This document shows positions 45,184-53,650 of a stretch of DNA of 64,000 bases, piece after piece. Location: assembly GCA_965223215.1 (NCBI GenBank), contig CBDCVZ010000010.1:4464001-4528000 (forward strand), in the 5' to 3' direction. The notes below the pieces were generated by a model. That model did no database searches, had not been told where the DNA came from, and saw only the letters and a list, made by a program, of their open reading frames with translations. The stretch's first letter is position 1, and each line of letters opens with the position of its first letter. A program made the translations under genes and the position numbers. The DNA comes from JABDMH01 sp965223215. Its GTDB lineage: Bacteria > Bacteroidota > Bacteroidia > Chitinophagales > Saprospiraceae.

Positions 45184-46230
45184 CTATGCAACGGTCATGA
45201 CAAGATCTATCACCTCCGCAATCTTCTTGGCAGCCTTTCCATCGCCGTAAAGATTGGGATCCCACGAGGGGTTGATTTGGTGGTCGCGAGCGGCTTCAAT
45301 TTTCTCGGCATCATTTCCGACCAATACATTGCAGCCATTTGCAAGGGTTTCGGTCCATTCTGTTTCGTTGCGCAGGGTGATGGTCCGCTTGTGCAGCCAA
45401 TAAGCTTCTTTCTGCAGGCCACCTGAATCAGTGAGCACGGTATCGCAGTTTTTAATCAGTTGCAACATTTCTAGATAACCGACGGGTGGGATTTGGGTAA
45501 TGCACGAGGGTACGATGAGACCTTTTTTGTGCGCTACCCGGGGGTGGACGGGCCAAACGATGGGTTTATTCGGTTGGCCCAGTACCTGTAAGATCCGATT
45601 TAAAACGGACAGGTCTTCCGTATTGGATGGGCGATGAATGGTGAGGAGGTCGAAGGGTTGATCCATCGCAGGGCCCTGGTGGTCATCTAAGGTACTGAAC
45701 TGCAGCACCGCATCTTTCATCACATCTCCGACCACAAACACCTGATCGCGAATGCCCTCGTCGGCCAGATTGTTTTTGCCAGTTTCGGAAGAACAAAACA
45801 ATAGACTGGAGAGGCGATCCGTCACAATGCGATTGATTTCTTCCGGCATTTTATTGTTAAAGCTTCGCAATCCCGCCTCCACGTGAATGATGGGAATGTG
45901 AAGCTTTACCGCAGCAATAGCTCCTGCCAGGGTGGAGTTGGTATCACCGTATAATAATACCGCCTTACCATCACCCTTGCCATTCAGCAGCGTCTCTTCA
46001 ATCTTTTCAATCATGGCCGCAGTCTGCTTGCCCTGGGTGCCAGAACCCACATTTAGATTGGTGACCACTTGCGGAAGGCCGAGCTCACGCCAAAAAATTT
46101 CACTCATCCGGTAATCATAATGCTGCCCGGTATGAATGATTTGCTCTGGCACGCCCTGCTCGATCAAGGCTTTGGAGACCATGGCCGCCTTAATGAACTG
46201 TGGCCTTGCACCTACAATGGTGTAAATCAC
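45184..46230 (-). CDS. wecB: UDP-GlcNAc 2-epimerase family enzyme, non-hydrolysing (second copy)
   Basis: 348 residues from GTG 46230. TIVGARPQFIKAAMVS, HTGQHYDYRMSEIFW, LYGDTNSTLAGA, HVEAGLRSFNNKMPEE and LTDSGGLQKEAY are the conserved parts. The SEIFWRELG and GSGTQGKQT segments look closer to WbpI (the epimerase of UDP-2,3-diacetamido glucuronate) than the copy at 17610 does; this is my impression without an alignment. That would fit the WbpG-type amidino pathway and the WbpA- and WlbA-like enzymes in the locus. Confidence 0.88.
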   Translation of the reverse strand: MIYTIVGARPQFIKAAMVSKALIEQGVPEQIIHTGQHYDYRMSEIFWRELGLPQVVTNLNVGSGTQGKQTAAMIEKIEETLLNGKGDGKAVLLYGDTNSTLAGAIAAVKLHIPIIHVEAGLRSFNNKMPEEINRIVTDRLSSLLFCSSETGKNNLADEGIRDQVFVVGDVMKDAVLQFSTLDDHQGPAMDQPFDLLTIHRPSNTEDLSVLNRILQVLGQPNKPIVWPVHPRVAHKKGLIVPSCITQIPPVGYLEMLQLIKNCDTVLTDSGGLQKEAYWLHKRTITLRNETEWTETLANGCNVLVGNDAEKIEAARDHQINPSWDPNLYGDGKAAKKIAEVIDLVMTVA

Positions 46231-46260
46231 CTATGCCGATTTATATCCATACGAAGTCGT

Positions 46261-47958
46261 TCATTTCAATTGAGAAACCATTTTGCCCGCTACCAAAGCG
46301 TTTTGATCAAAGATCGCTTTGCTCGATGACAAAACCACCCCGTGATTTATCTCCAGGACATCATCCATCGAACCGGCCAAAGACGCTCGGTGTGAAACGT
46401 GTAAGATGGTTAGATCGACGGATTCTTCCTGCAGCCTGGTCAATACACCCCGCCTCGTTTCCTCATCCAATTCACTCATGGCCTCGTCTAAAATCAATAA
46501 ATCGATGTCCTTAAATAATTCACGGGCGATGGCGATGCGTTGTTTCTGACCACCGCTCACACTGATGCCATGCATGCCCAGCAGCAGATGGGCCCCTTCA
46601 TCGTGCATTTCCAAAAAATCAGACAGCGCGACCTGTTGCATCACCTTTTTAAAACGCATCCAATTTTGTGTGGAGGGATCCGCCCAAAGGGTGACATTAT
46701 TAAATAGGGTATCATTAAATATCACCGGATCTTGGGTCACGTATCCGATGCGCCCCTGATACGATGAGATCTCCAGCTCACTGAGGTCAATCCCATCGAT
46801 CAATACCCGGCCCCGGGTAGGTCTGAGAAGACCCGTAATCAGAGCCAACAGGGTAGTTTTACCACTGCCGCTGGGTCCGGAAATGCCCATTTTTTTCCCA
46901 GCTGTGATTTGGAGATGGACGTTCTGTAATACTTCTTTATTCCCATAGGTAAGCGCAACGTCTTGCAGCACGATTTCTTTAAATGGCCCCCGATACTGCC
47001 GCGGCCCATTACTAGACTGATTCCGTTTGAGCCACGCTTCAAAACGTTGTAAATTTTGCAGGCTTCCCGAAATGCCTAAAAAAGTATTCCAGGTAGTTTG
47101 CGTCGTGGTGAGGCAGGTGAGCGCTCGGTAGAAAAATAAAATACTCACTAAAACCACCCCCATGGGCACACTCATGACCTGTGTCTGCACCCCTATCATG
47201 GCAGCCACGATGACGACAATGACCGGTTCACGTAGACCCATCATAATGGACGATAAAAACCCCAGTCGACGATTTCGCTCTTCAATTTCGACGACTGATG
47301 CCTTCAACCGATCCGCATATTTAGATCGTAAGCCGGTGGCACTCAGATATCGGTAGTGTCCGGTCAGCTGCACCAATTGTTTCTGATACAAATGTCTCAA
47401 TTTGGTGACCGCTTCCGACTGTATTTTAGTGCGCTTAAAGATGGCTTGATACAGCAGATAGGTCACAAGGCCTAGTAGGCATATGATCAGGGCAAAGGCT
47501 GGATTGAGGTAGCATGCAAAGAGCAAATAAACCCCCACCATCACCACATTCTTGAGATATTCAAAATAATTATTAAACGCTCGCGATACCCTTTCCACCT
47601 CCCCACTCAACGTGTTTTGCATCTGTCCCTGGTCTGCAGAAACAAAGGCTTCGAATTTCAATTGTGAAATTCCATCCAGATTATTAATTCTTACGGTGCG
47701 CACAAATAATTGACGTACCCTAATTAAATAATATCCCTGAATAAAAACCGCCAAACCCTTTCCAATAAAAAACAAGCACATAATCCCGAGGATCAACCCA
47801 AGGTCAAAGGTAAAACCCATCCGCACCGGAAGCTCGGTGAGAAAGTTTAATTTGTCGGTTTGATACAGCGTCGTACCCGACTCACCACTCACCCCCTGCA
47901 GTAAAGGGATGAACATGGCTAGACCCAAACCATCCAATAAAGCGACCAGGAGGCTCAA
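46261..47958 (-). CDS. ABC transporter, fused permease and ATPase
   Basis: At least 565 residues. The N-terminal half has about five to six membrane segments; the C-terminal half is a complete ATPase with Walker A GPSGSGKTTLL, Q-loop YVTQDP, signature SVSGGQKQRIA and Walker B LLILDEAM. It belongs with single-chain exporters such as MsbA or PglK and may export lipid-linked glycan. TTG 47958 is the first standard start, but the frame continues upstream to a stop at 48055 and encodes a plausible amphipathic segment (KPFFYFYRYLGTRVYSVL) before it, so the true start may be a non-standard codon such as CTG 48021. Confidence 0.85.
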   Translation of the reverse strand: MSLLVALLDGLGLAMFIPLLQGVSGESGTTLYQTDKLNFLTELPVRMGFTFDLGLILGIMCLFFIGKGLAVFIQGYYLIRVRQLFVRTVRINNLDGISQLKFEAFVSADQGQMQNTLSGEVERVSRAFNNYFEYLKNVVMVGVYLLFACYLNPAFALIICLLGLVTYLLYQAIFKRTKIQSEAVTKLRHLYQKQLVQLTGHYRYLSATGLRSKYADRLKASVVEIEERNRRLGFLSSIMMGLREPVIVVIVAAMIGVQTQVMSVPMGVVLVSILFFYRALTCLTTTQTTWNTFLGISGSLQNLQRFEAWLKRNQSSNGPRQYRGPFKEIVLQDVALTYGNKEVLQNVHLQITAGKKMGISGPSGSGKTTLLALITGLLRPTRGRVLIDGIDLSELEISSYQGRIGYVTQDPVIFNDTLFNNVTLWADPSTQNWMRFKKVMQQVALSDFLEMHDEGAHLLLGMHGISVSGGQKQRIAIARELFKDIDLLILDEAMSELDEETRRGVLTRLQEESVDLTILHVSHRASLAGSMDDVLEINHGVVLSSSKAIFDQNALVAGKMVSQLK

Positions 47959-48060
47959 CGCAAGTACCGAGTAAACCCGGGTGCCCAGGTAGCGGTAGAA
48001 ATAGAAAAATGGTTTGATCAGGATGTTTATGTGTTTAGACGTGTTTGTGGATGATTAGGT

Positions 48061-48285
48061 GTTTTGCCGACTGGAAAGTTGGCGATACCTTGTTTATGTG
48101 TTGCCGACTGGAAAGTCGGCGATACCTTGTTTGCCGACTGGAAAATCGGCGATACCTTGTTTGCCAACTGGAAAGTTGGCGATACTTAGCCTGCACCTTC
48201 GTTAGTTTTTATGCCAACTGGAAAGTTGATACCTTGTTCCGGCTTGGTGTTTTTTTGCCGGCTGGAAAGTCGGTGGTACATTGGC
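48061..48285 (+). repeat. GGAA-hairpin repeat array, left of the helicase gene (six units)
   Basis: Six copies of an 18-base hairpin, GCCGACT-GGAA-AGTCGGC or variants, start at 48066, 48103, 48133, 48163, 48213 and 48257, all in the same orientation and mostly followed by GATACCTTG or GGTACAT. Stem variants such as GCCAACT/AGTTGGC keep pairing. Units are 30-50 bases apart without fixed spacing. The array begins in the 5' region of the ABC transporter gene and ends 5 bases before the stop codon of the helicase gene. Confidence 0.9.
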
Positions 48286-48289
48286 GATG

Positions 48290-51200
48290 CTAGTCAAAAA
48301 GTGCCAGCAGCTCTTCCTTATCCAGTGACTTAAACACACTGGCATCGGTCTGGATAATATCACTGGCCAGTTTTTTCTTTTTCTCTTGCAACTTCAAGAT
48401 TTTCTCTTCAATGCTGTCCTTACAAATCATCTTGTAGGCAAAAATGTGTTTGTCCTGGCCAATACGGTGCGTTCGATCGATGGCTTGAGCCTCAACCGCC
48501 GGATTCCACCAGGGATCTACGATGTACACATAATCGGCCTTGACTAAATTGAGCCCGGTATTACCGGCTTTCAGACTGATGAGAAAAATACGTCGGTCGT
48601 CCTCCTCATTAAATTGTCGGACCGCCTTTTCGCGATCACGCGTAGAACCATCCAAATAGGCATAGGGGATCTGCTCGGCATCCAGCTGTTCACGAATGAT
48701 TTTTAACATGCTGACGAACTGCGAAAATATCAAAGCGCTGTGGTTACCCAGCTCATACTTGCACTGCTCCAACAGGGTTTGGATCTTCACGGATTGTTTT
48801 TCACGCTTGGTGAGGTTAGCATCCAATAACTCGGGTGCATTGCACATTTGTCTCAACCGCAACAGGCCTTCCAGCACCACCATTTTGGATTTTGCGGCCC
48901 CTACCTGATCCATTTTTTTATTTACCTGCTCCCGAATTTGCCTTTTGAGCTCATCATATTGCCGGCGCTGATTTGACTCCATTTCACACCAAAGAATACT
49001 CTCGGTTTTTTCGGGCAGATCACTGGCCACCTGCTGCTTGGTACGACGGAGCACAAAGGGATGAATCATTTTCTGGAGCAAGGCCGCTGTTTCCTGATCC
49101 CCATGCTTTTCAATAGCCAAGACATATTGATTCTTAAACGAGGTCATATTGCCAAGAAATCCAGGGTTGACGAAATTCATCTGCGCATAAAGGTCGAAGG
49201 TGCTGTTTTCAATCGGGGTGCCTGTCATCACCAGTTTATTACGGGCTTGTAACAGACACATGGCCTTGTAGCGTTTTGAATTAGGATTTTTAATGGCCTG
49301 AGATTCATCCAACACCACGTAATTAAATGGATACGTGCTGAAAAAGGAAATGTCAGAAGCGACCGTATCGTAGGTACTGATCAACACATCAAAATCTGAG
49401 AAACCATCGGTGTTCTTGGTCCGGAAGGGTCCGTGGTGGATCAAGTACTTCAAGTCGGGACAGAATTTTTCCAGCTCAGCCGACCAAGTAAATAGTAGGG
49501 TGCGGGGGGCGACCACCAGATGCGTGCCCTGACCCTGTTGATCGGCCAAAATGCAGATCGCCTGCAGGGTTTTGCCCAGGCCCATATCATCGGCCAAACA
49601 TCCACCAAAACCAAATTCCTGCAAAAATTTCAACCACTTAAATCCCTCCTTTTGATAATTACGCAAATTGGCTTGAATGGCTTTAGGGAAGCGATATTTT
49701 CGCTCCTTGGTATAAGATGCTAATTTCTTCTTCTTTCGCTGAATGTCTTCCATGACCTCCAGATCGAAATCTCGCTCTTCAAACAATTGCTCAATCACAT
49801 TAAAATTCAACTTGGACACCTTGGCTTCACCTCCGTCCATCGTGATTGTCTTTTCCAACTTTCGGAATCGATTGAACCAAGCTTCCGGCAAAATTCCTAC
49901 CGTGCCATCTTTCAGCTGAACGTAACGAGTATTATTTCTGATGGCCGTCAACCAATCTTTAGTGCGGAGCTGTTGGTCACCAAACTCAACCGAGACCTCT
50001 AAATCAAACCAATCGATGCCGGATTTAATTTGACTGCTCACCTTGGCGCGATGCTTGGAATATTTAAACTTAGCCAACTCTTCTTGGCCAAATACTTCGA
50101 TGTCTTGTGCCCCACATTGTTCATAAAATTTTAAAAACCAAAGATCGCGCATGACCTCTGTCGTCTCCAACAGAAAGGTAGTGGCTTTGGTTTCATGGGC
50201 CCAATGGGGGTGAAGCAATCGCACCTCGCTTAGAAAATCATCCATGACCCCGTCAGGCAGATGCCAAATCGCTATTTTCCCCCCACCGCTGATCACATGA
50301 CTTCTTTGCGCCGGTGAAAGCATCACCTCGCCATGTACTAATACGGGACGAAAAGCCAATCCATGATCACTTTCGCGGAGATATATTCGTTTTTTGACCT
50401 GTTGAATTTCAGCCTGCGAAATAAATGAAATATCGGTATCAATCGTAAAATGTTGACCCAACTCAGCAATTAGGGTTACATATTTTTCAAGTTCTGATTG
50501 AAAAAATAATAGCCTGGGATTTTCACGAAAAAATTGCAGTGCTCTCCCAGTCAGAAATTGATCAAATAAATAAGCCCGTTGCTGCTGATCCGTCACGAAA
50601 TAGTCGTGGAGATACGTGATCTTATCATAGTTGACAATTTCGTCAGCCAACCTCGGCCTCGCTTCAACCACGATTAGATCATCTTGAATATATGATTTGA
50701 TCTCAATGCCAGCCAGCTGTCCAGTGAAGTATATTTGAACCAGGTCTTTTTTGCGAATTTGCCAGTCGTAGGCGGCACGATGCAAATCTTCCCTGAGCCG
50801 ATAATTTAGCGAACCCATCAATAAAGCGGAATGCTCCTTCATCAGCTTCAAGGCCGGTGAAATAGTTTGCTTGGAAGACTCCATCTCCAACGTTTGTTTC
50901 AACGTACCGTAGAGACTGGTCAACTCGTGACTCAACGTATTGGGGTAGGTAATTTCTTTAATGTAACTGGCCAATTTGGACTTCAATTTATCCAGCTTCC
51001 CTTCGACCAGGGTAAGTCTACTTTCGGTATAGTACGATTGGTTTTGCCAAACAAATGCATTTCCAAAAAGAATCTTCTTTTCGAACACATTCATCTGGTC
51101 ATCCAGGGAAGGTGGAACGGGCAACTCCATGCCCTCTCTGAGCATTAGGTGAATCTCATCTTTGGGCATATTGATAAGTTGCCCATCGATTTTGGTTTTA

Positions 51201-51982
51201 ATATAAAATGAATCACCCTCAAGGAAGATTTGAAAACTCTTCAAGAAGTTTTCGGGAGACATCTGACGCTCCTCAGCCAATCCTCGCACATGTTGCTCAT
51301 AGTTATACTCCAGTGGTTGACGAAGCCACATGGCACCAAACTTCGAACCAGCAAACTGTTTTAAAACCGCGCGTTGATGCTGGCACAGATGTTCAACCCT
51401 GACGTCACATTCATGACATTTAATCTGTACCTCATCATCCTGATGGCACATGGTGGTACTTCCTTCTGGTGTCAGCCCTCGATAGTCTTTGAGATAGAGG
51501 TAACTTTTGATTTCACGCTCAGAGAGGAACTCGTGTCTGACTACTCGGCTTGGTTCCCAGCGGTGCCGACCGGGGCCTCTAAACACCAGGAAATCTTGGG
51601 CCGATCCGTCCAGTTCGTCAGGGATCCTGGTAAATTGACCGGATCGATGCAAGGACCCTCTAGCACCGTGAGATTCAACCTTTCTCTGGGTGGTTGGCGG
51701 CAATTCATCTAGCAAATAGTAAATCAGAGCCGCTGCATGCTTACATTCATACCCATAGGGGCAATCACACTCCGTAAAATCTACTTCGCCCTCCGTCAGC
51801 TGAAGTCGCACATGGTAAGGCTGTGAACCCAGTACCAATCCAATAACCTTATGTTGATCGGTACTCACACTGATCACGCAATGATCTTCAAACAGTCGTT
51901 TGCCCCGTTTGGCTACTTGCTTGGTAAATAGTTGGGTCAATGCCCGTTGTAAATTTGTCCGCTTAAAAGCAATTTCTGCCAA
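48290..51982 (-). CDS. SNF2-family helicase with SWIM zinc finger
   Basis: 1,230 residues from TTG 51982. The open frame continues to TTG 52072, but those extra 30 codons translate the repeat and a low-complexity stretch, so the shorter start is preferred; neither has an ATG. The SWIM zinc finger is CDCPYG...CKHAA near residues 71-83. The motor has motif I DDMGLGKT (about 797), motif II LDESQAIKN (about 891) and motif VI DRTHRIGQD (about 1169). Such RapA/HepA-like ATPases remodel protein-DNA or RNA polymerase complexes. Its presence in a glycan locus is unexplained. Both ends abut arrays of hairpin repeats. Confidence 0.88.
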   Translation of the reverse strand: MAEIAFKRTNLQRALTQLFTKQVAKRGKRLFEDHCVISVSTDQHKVIGLVLGSQPYHVRLQLTEGEVDFTECDCPYGYECKHAAALIYYLLDELPPTTQRKVESHGARGSLHRSGQFTRIPDELDGSAQDFLVFRGPGRHRWEPSRVVRHEFLSEREIKSYLYLKDYRGLTPEGSTTMCHQDDEVQIKCHECDVRVEHLCQHQRAVLKQFAGSKFGAMWLRQPLEYNYEQHVRGLAEERQMSPENFLKSFQIFLEGDSFYIKTKIDGQLINMPKDEIHLMLREGMELPVPPSLDDQMNVFEKKILFGNAFVWQNQSYYTESRLTLVEGKLDKLKSKLASYIKEITYPNTLSHELTSLYGTLKQTLEMESSKQTISPALKLMKEHSALLMGSLNYRLREDLHRAAYDWQIRKKDLVQIYFTGQLAGIEIKSYIQDDLIVVEARPRLADEIVNYDKITYLHDYFVTDQQQRAYLFDQFLTGRALQFFRENPRLLFFQSELEKYVTLIAELGQHFTIDTDISFISQAEIQQVKKRIYLRESDHGLAFRPVLVHGEVMLSPAQRSHVISGGGKIAIWHLPDGVMDDFLSEVRLLHPHWAHETKATTFLLETTEVMRDLWFLKFYEQCGAQDIEVFGQEELAKFKYSKHRAKVSSQIKSGIDWFDLEVSVEFGDQQLRTKDWLTAIRNNTRYVQLKDGTVGILPEAWFNRFRKLEKTITMDGGEAKVSKLNFNVIEQLFEERDFDLEVMEDIQRKKKKLASYTKERKYRFPKAIQANLRNYQKEGFKWLKFLQEFGFGGCLADDMGLGKTLQAICILADQQGQGTHLVVAPRTLLFTWSAELEKFCPDLKYLIHHGPFRTKNTDGFSDFDVLISTYDTVASDISFFSTYPFNYVVLDESQAIKNPNSKRYKAMCLLQARNKLVMTGTPIENSTFDLYAQMNFVNPGFLGNMTSFKNQYVLAIEKHGDQETAALLQKMIHPFVLRRTKQQVASDLPEKTESILWCEMESNQRRQYDELKRQIREQVNKKMDQVGAAKSKMVVLEGLLRLRQMCNAPELLDANLTKREKQSVKIQTLLEQCKYELGNHSALIFSQFVSMLKIIREQLDAEQIPYAYLDGSTRDREKAVRQFNEEDDRRIFLISLKAGNTGLNLVKADYVYIVDPWWNPAVEAQAIDRTHRIGQDKHIFAYKMICKDSIEEKILKLQEKKKKLASDIIQTDASVFKSLDKEELLALFD

Positions 51983-52032
51983 GGTTCCTATTTTAGGATG
52001 GAGGGTTGTAGGTGGTTGATGGTTGTGGTTGT

Positions 52033-52310
52033 TATTTGCCGACTGGAAAGTCGGCGATACCTTATTTGCCAACTAGAAAGTTGGCGATACATGGTTTGCC
52101 GGCTGAATTTGGTTGCCGACTGGAAAGTTGGCGGTACATTGGCCGTTATGGGTTTGCCGACTGGAAAGTCGGCGATACCTTGTTCGTAATCTGTTTGCCA
52201 ACTGGAAAGTCGGGGGTACATTCTTCGTTATGGGTTTGCCGACTGGAAAGTCGGCGATACATGGGCCGGTTGGGTGTTTTTTGCCGACTGGAAAGTCGGC
52301 GGTACCTCGG
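52033..52310 (+). repeat. GGAA-hairpin repeat array, right of the helicase gene (eight units)
   Basis: Units start at 52038, 52068, 52098 (degenerate), 52115, 52156, 52197, 52238 and 52283, in the same orientation as the left array. Four are the exact consensus GCCGACT-GGAA-AGTCGGC; the unit at 52068 has the double change GCCAACT/AGTTGGC. The array fills the gap between the helicase start and the stop of the oxidoreductase gene. It is the same family as the array at 48.1 kb, about 3.7 kb away. Confidence 0.9.
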
Positions 52311-52312
52311 TG

Positions 52313-53287
52313 CTATCTAGTAAATGGATGTTTGACCAGTGGCAACTCGGCCAGGGGATGGTAGGTGCCAACCAATCCGATGGGTTTCTGATGCCGAATA
52401 TCGTGCACAATTTCAATGGCCTTGCGCGAACTGCGGAGCGGAAATCCATGACCATCTAAAATGGCTTGATAACTTTTCGTGTGCAGTTCGGTGAAGCCAC
52501 CGCTAAATTCAAATTCTTCACCCTCGATCTGAAGGGAGCGATAGGTGCGCAAACCGCGGTCCTTGATTTCCTGGGGTAAACAATCGTAATTAATGCTCAA
52601 AAACCACCGTACCCGGGCTCGATCGAATTCCAGATAGCCTGCTGCCCGATCGTGGGTATGTACGTGGACCACATTCTGTTTTACCTCACCGAAAATCCAG
52701 TGCAGCATATCGTAAAAATGAACACCGATGTTGGTGGCTATGCCACCGGATTTATTTTGGTTGCCCTTCCAAGAGGTATAGTACCATTTACCGCGGGAGG
52801 TCAAATAGGTTAAATCGATGTCAAAAACCTGGTCTGGTGCGGTGTTGGCGACTTTTTCCTTGAGCTGGATCACACTGTCATGCAGTCGCAATTGTAAAAT
52901 GGTGTAGACCGATTTTCCGGTCTCCTTTTCAATTTCTTCTAATCCATCTATATTCCAAGGATTCAATACGAGGGGTTTCTCACAAATAACATCCGCTCCA
53001 TAACGCAACCCAAACCTAATGTGTGCATCGTGTAAATAATTGGGGCTGCAAATACAGATGTAGTCGATTTTTTGGCCCCGTCTTTTCAGTTTTTCCAGAT
53101 GCCGGTCAAAACGCTCAAATTCAGTAAAGAAATCGGCCTGGGGGAAATGGCTATCAATGATGCCCACCGAATCATTTTTGTCTAATGCAGCCACCAGCTG
53201 ATGGCCAGTGTCTTTGATTGCTTGCATGTGCCTCGGAGCAATATAACCGGCGGCCCCAATGAGGGCAAATTTCTTTTTATTACTCAT
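52313..53287 (-). CDS. wlbA: Gfo/Idh/MocA family sugar-nucleotide oxidoreductase (WlbA/WbpB-like)
   Basis: 324 residues. ALIGAAGYIAPRHMQAI is the NAD-binding start peculiar to the WlbA/WbpB group, YICICSPNYLHDAHI and DVICEKPLVLNPWN contain the conserved EKP, and GGIATNIGVHFYDMLHWIFG is the substrate-binding helix. WlbA oxidises the 3-position of UDP-GlcNAc uronic acid. Together with the WbpA-type dehydrogenase, the WbpI-like epimerase and WbpG this suggests a 2,3-diamino uronic acid. The aminotransferase (WbpE) and acetyltransferase (WbpD) expected for that route are not in the window. Confidence 0.88.
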   Translation of the reverse strand: MSNKKKFALIGAAGYIAPRHMQAIKDTGHQLVAALDKNDSVGIIDSHFPQADFFTEFERFDRHLEKLKRRGQKIDYICICSPNYLHDAHIRFGLRYGADVICEKPLVLNPWNIDGLEEIEKETGKSVYTILQLRLHDSVIQLKEKVANTAPDQVFDIDLTYLTSRGKWYYTSWKGNQNKSGGIATNIGVHFYDMLHWIFGEVKQNVVHVHTHDRAAGYLEFDRARVRWFLSINYDCLPQEIKDRGLRTYRSLQIEGEEFEFSGGFTELHTKSYQAILDGHGFPLRSSRKAIEIVHDIRHQKPIGLVGTYHPLAELPLVKHPFTR

Positions 53288-53630
53288 CTTCCTGTTGTAA
53301 TAATAGTAGCGCTTCTACGTCCGCTAAATCCTTGTAACGACCGACGACTTTCTTGGTCTTGATTAGGTCATTAAGATGTATTACCCGAACCCGAAATCCA
53401 TCGGCAAGAATATGCCATTTCGAAATCTGATTGGCACGATTAAAGTCTAGCCCTTTTACCGTCGTCATGATATTAATGGACACCAGGGGTCTGCCGAAAC
53501 TAAAAACATCGTATTGATCGACCGCCAAAAACATTTCTTTGGAAATAGACGTCGTCGGAAGACCAAACGTCTTAAAGGCTCGGATCATCCGATCATAATT
53601 CTCCTTGGTTGGCATAACCCACAAATCCAT
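53280..53630 (-). pseudogene. Truncated nucleotidyltransferase-like protein (N-terminal part missing)
   Basis: 116 residues. The start MDLWVMPTKENYDRMI corresponds to the middle of small nucleotidyltransferase-like proteins (usually a GGY...HG...T.DiDLWV.PT.eN pattern); the glycine-rich N-terminal part that should precede it is absent. In frame upstream there are only 13 codons (THLLTEQLAGG before the Met) back to a TAA that is also the stop of the neighbouring epimerase gene. It looks like a gene whose 5' part was lost at the junction. It overlaps wlbA by 8 bases and may still be translated. Confidence 0.5.
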
Positions 53631-53650
53631 GCCTCCAGCGAGCTGCTCCG

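Noticed and set aside
51374..51712. 112-codon plus-strand ORF inside the helicase gene
   Set aside because: It is antisense to the SWIM region, has no recognisable motif and no sign of its own expression signals.
51988..52221. Minus-strand ORF through the hairpin repeats
   Set aside because: It consists of repeat translation (phrases like PPTFQSA and RLSSWQ) and overlaps the start of the helicase gene.
48061..52312. Possible CRISPR array in the 18-base hairpins
   Set aside because: Spacing varies from about 12 to more than 30 bases, intervening sequence is partly repeated, and a 3.7-kb gene lies between the arrays.
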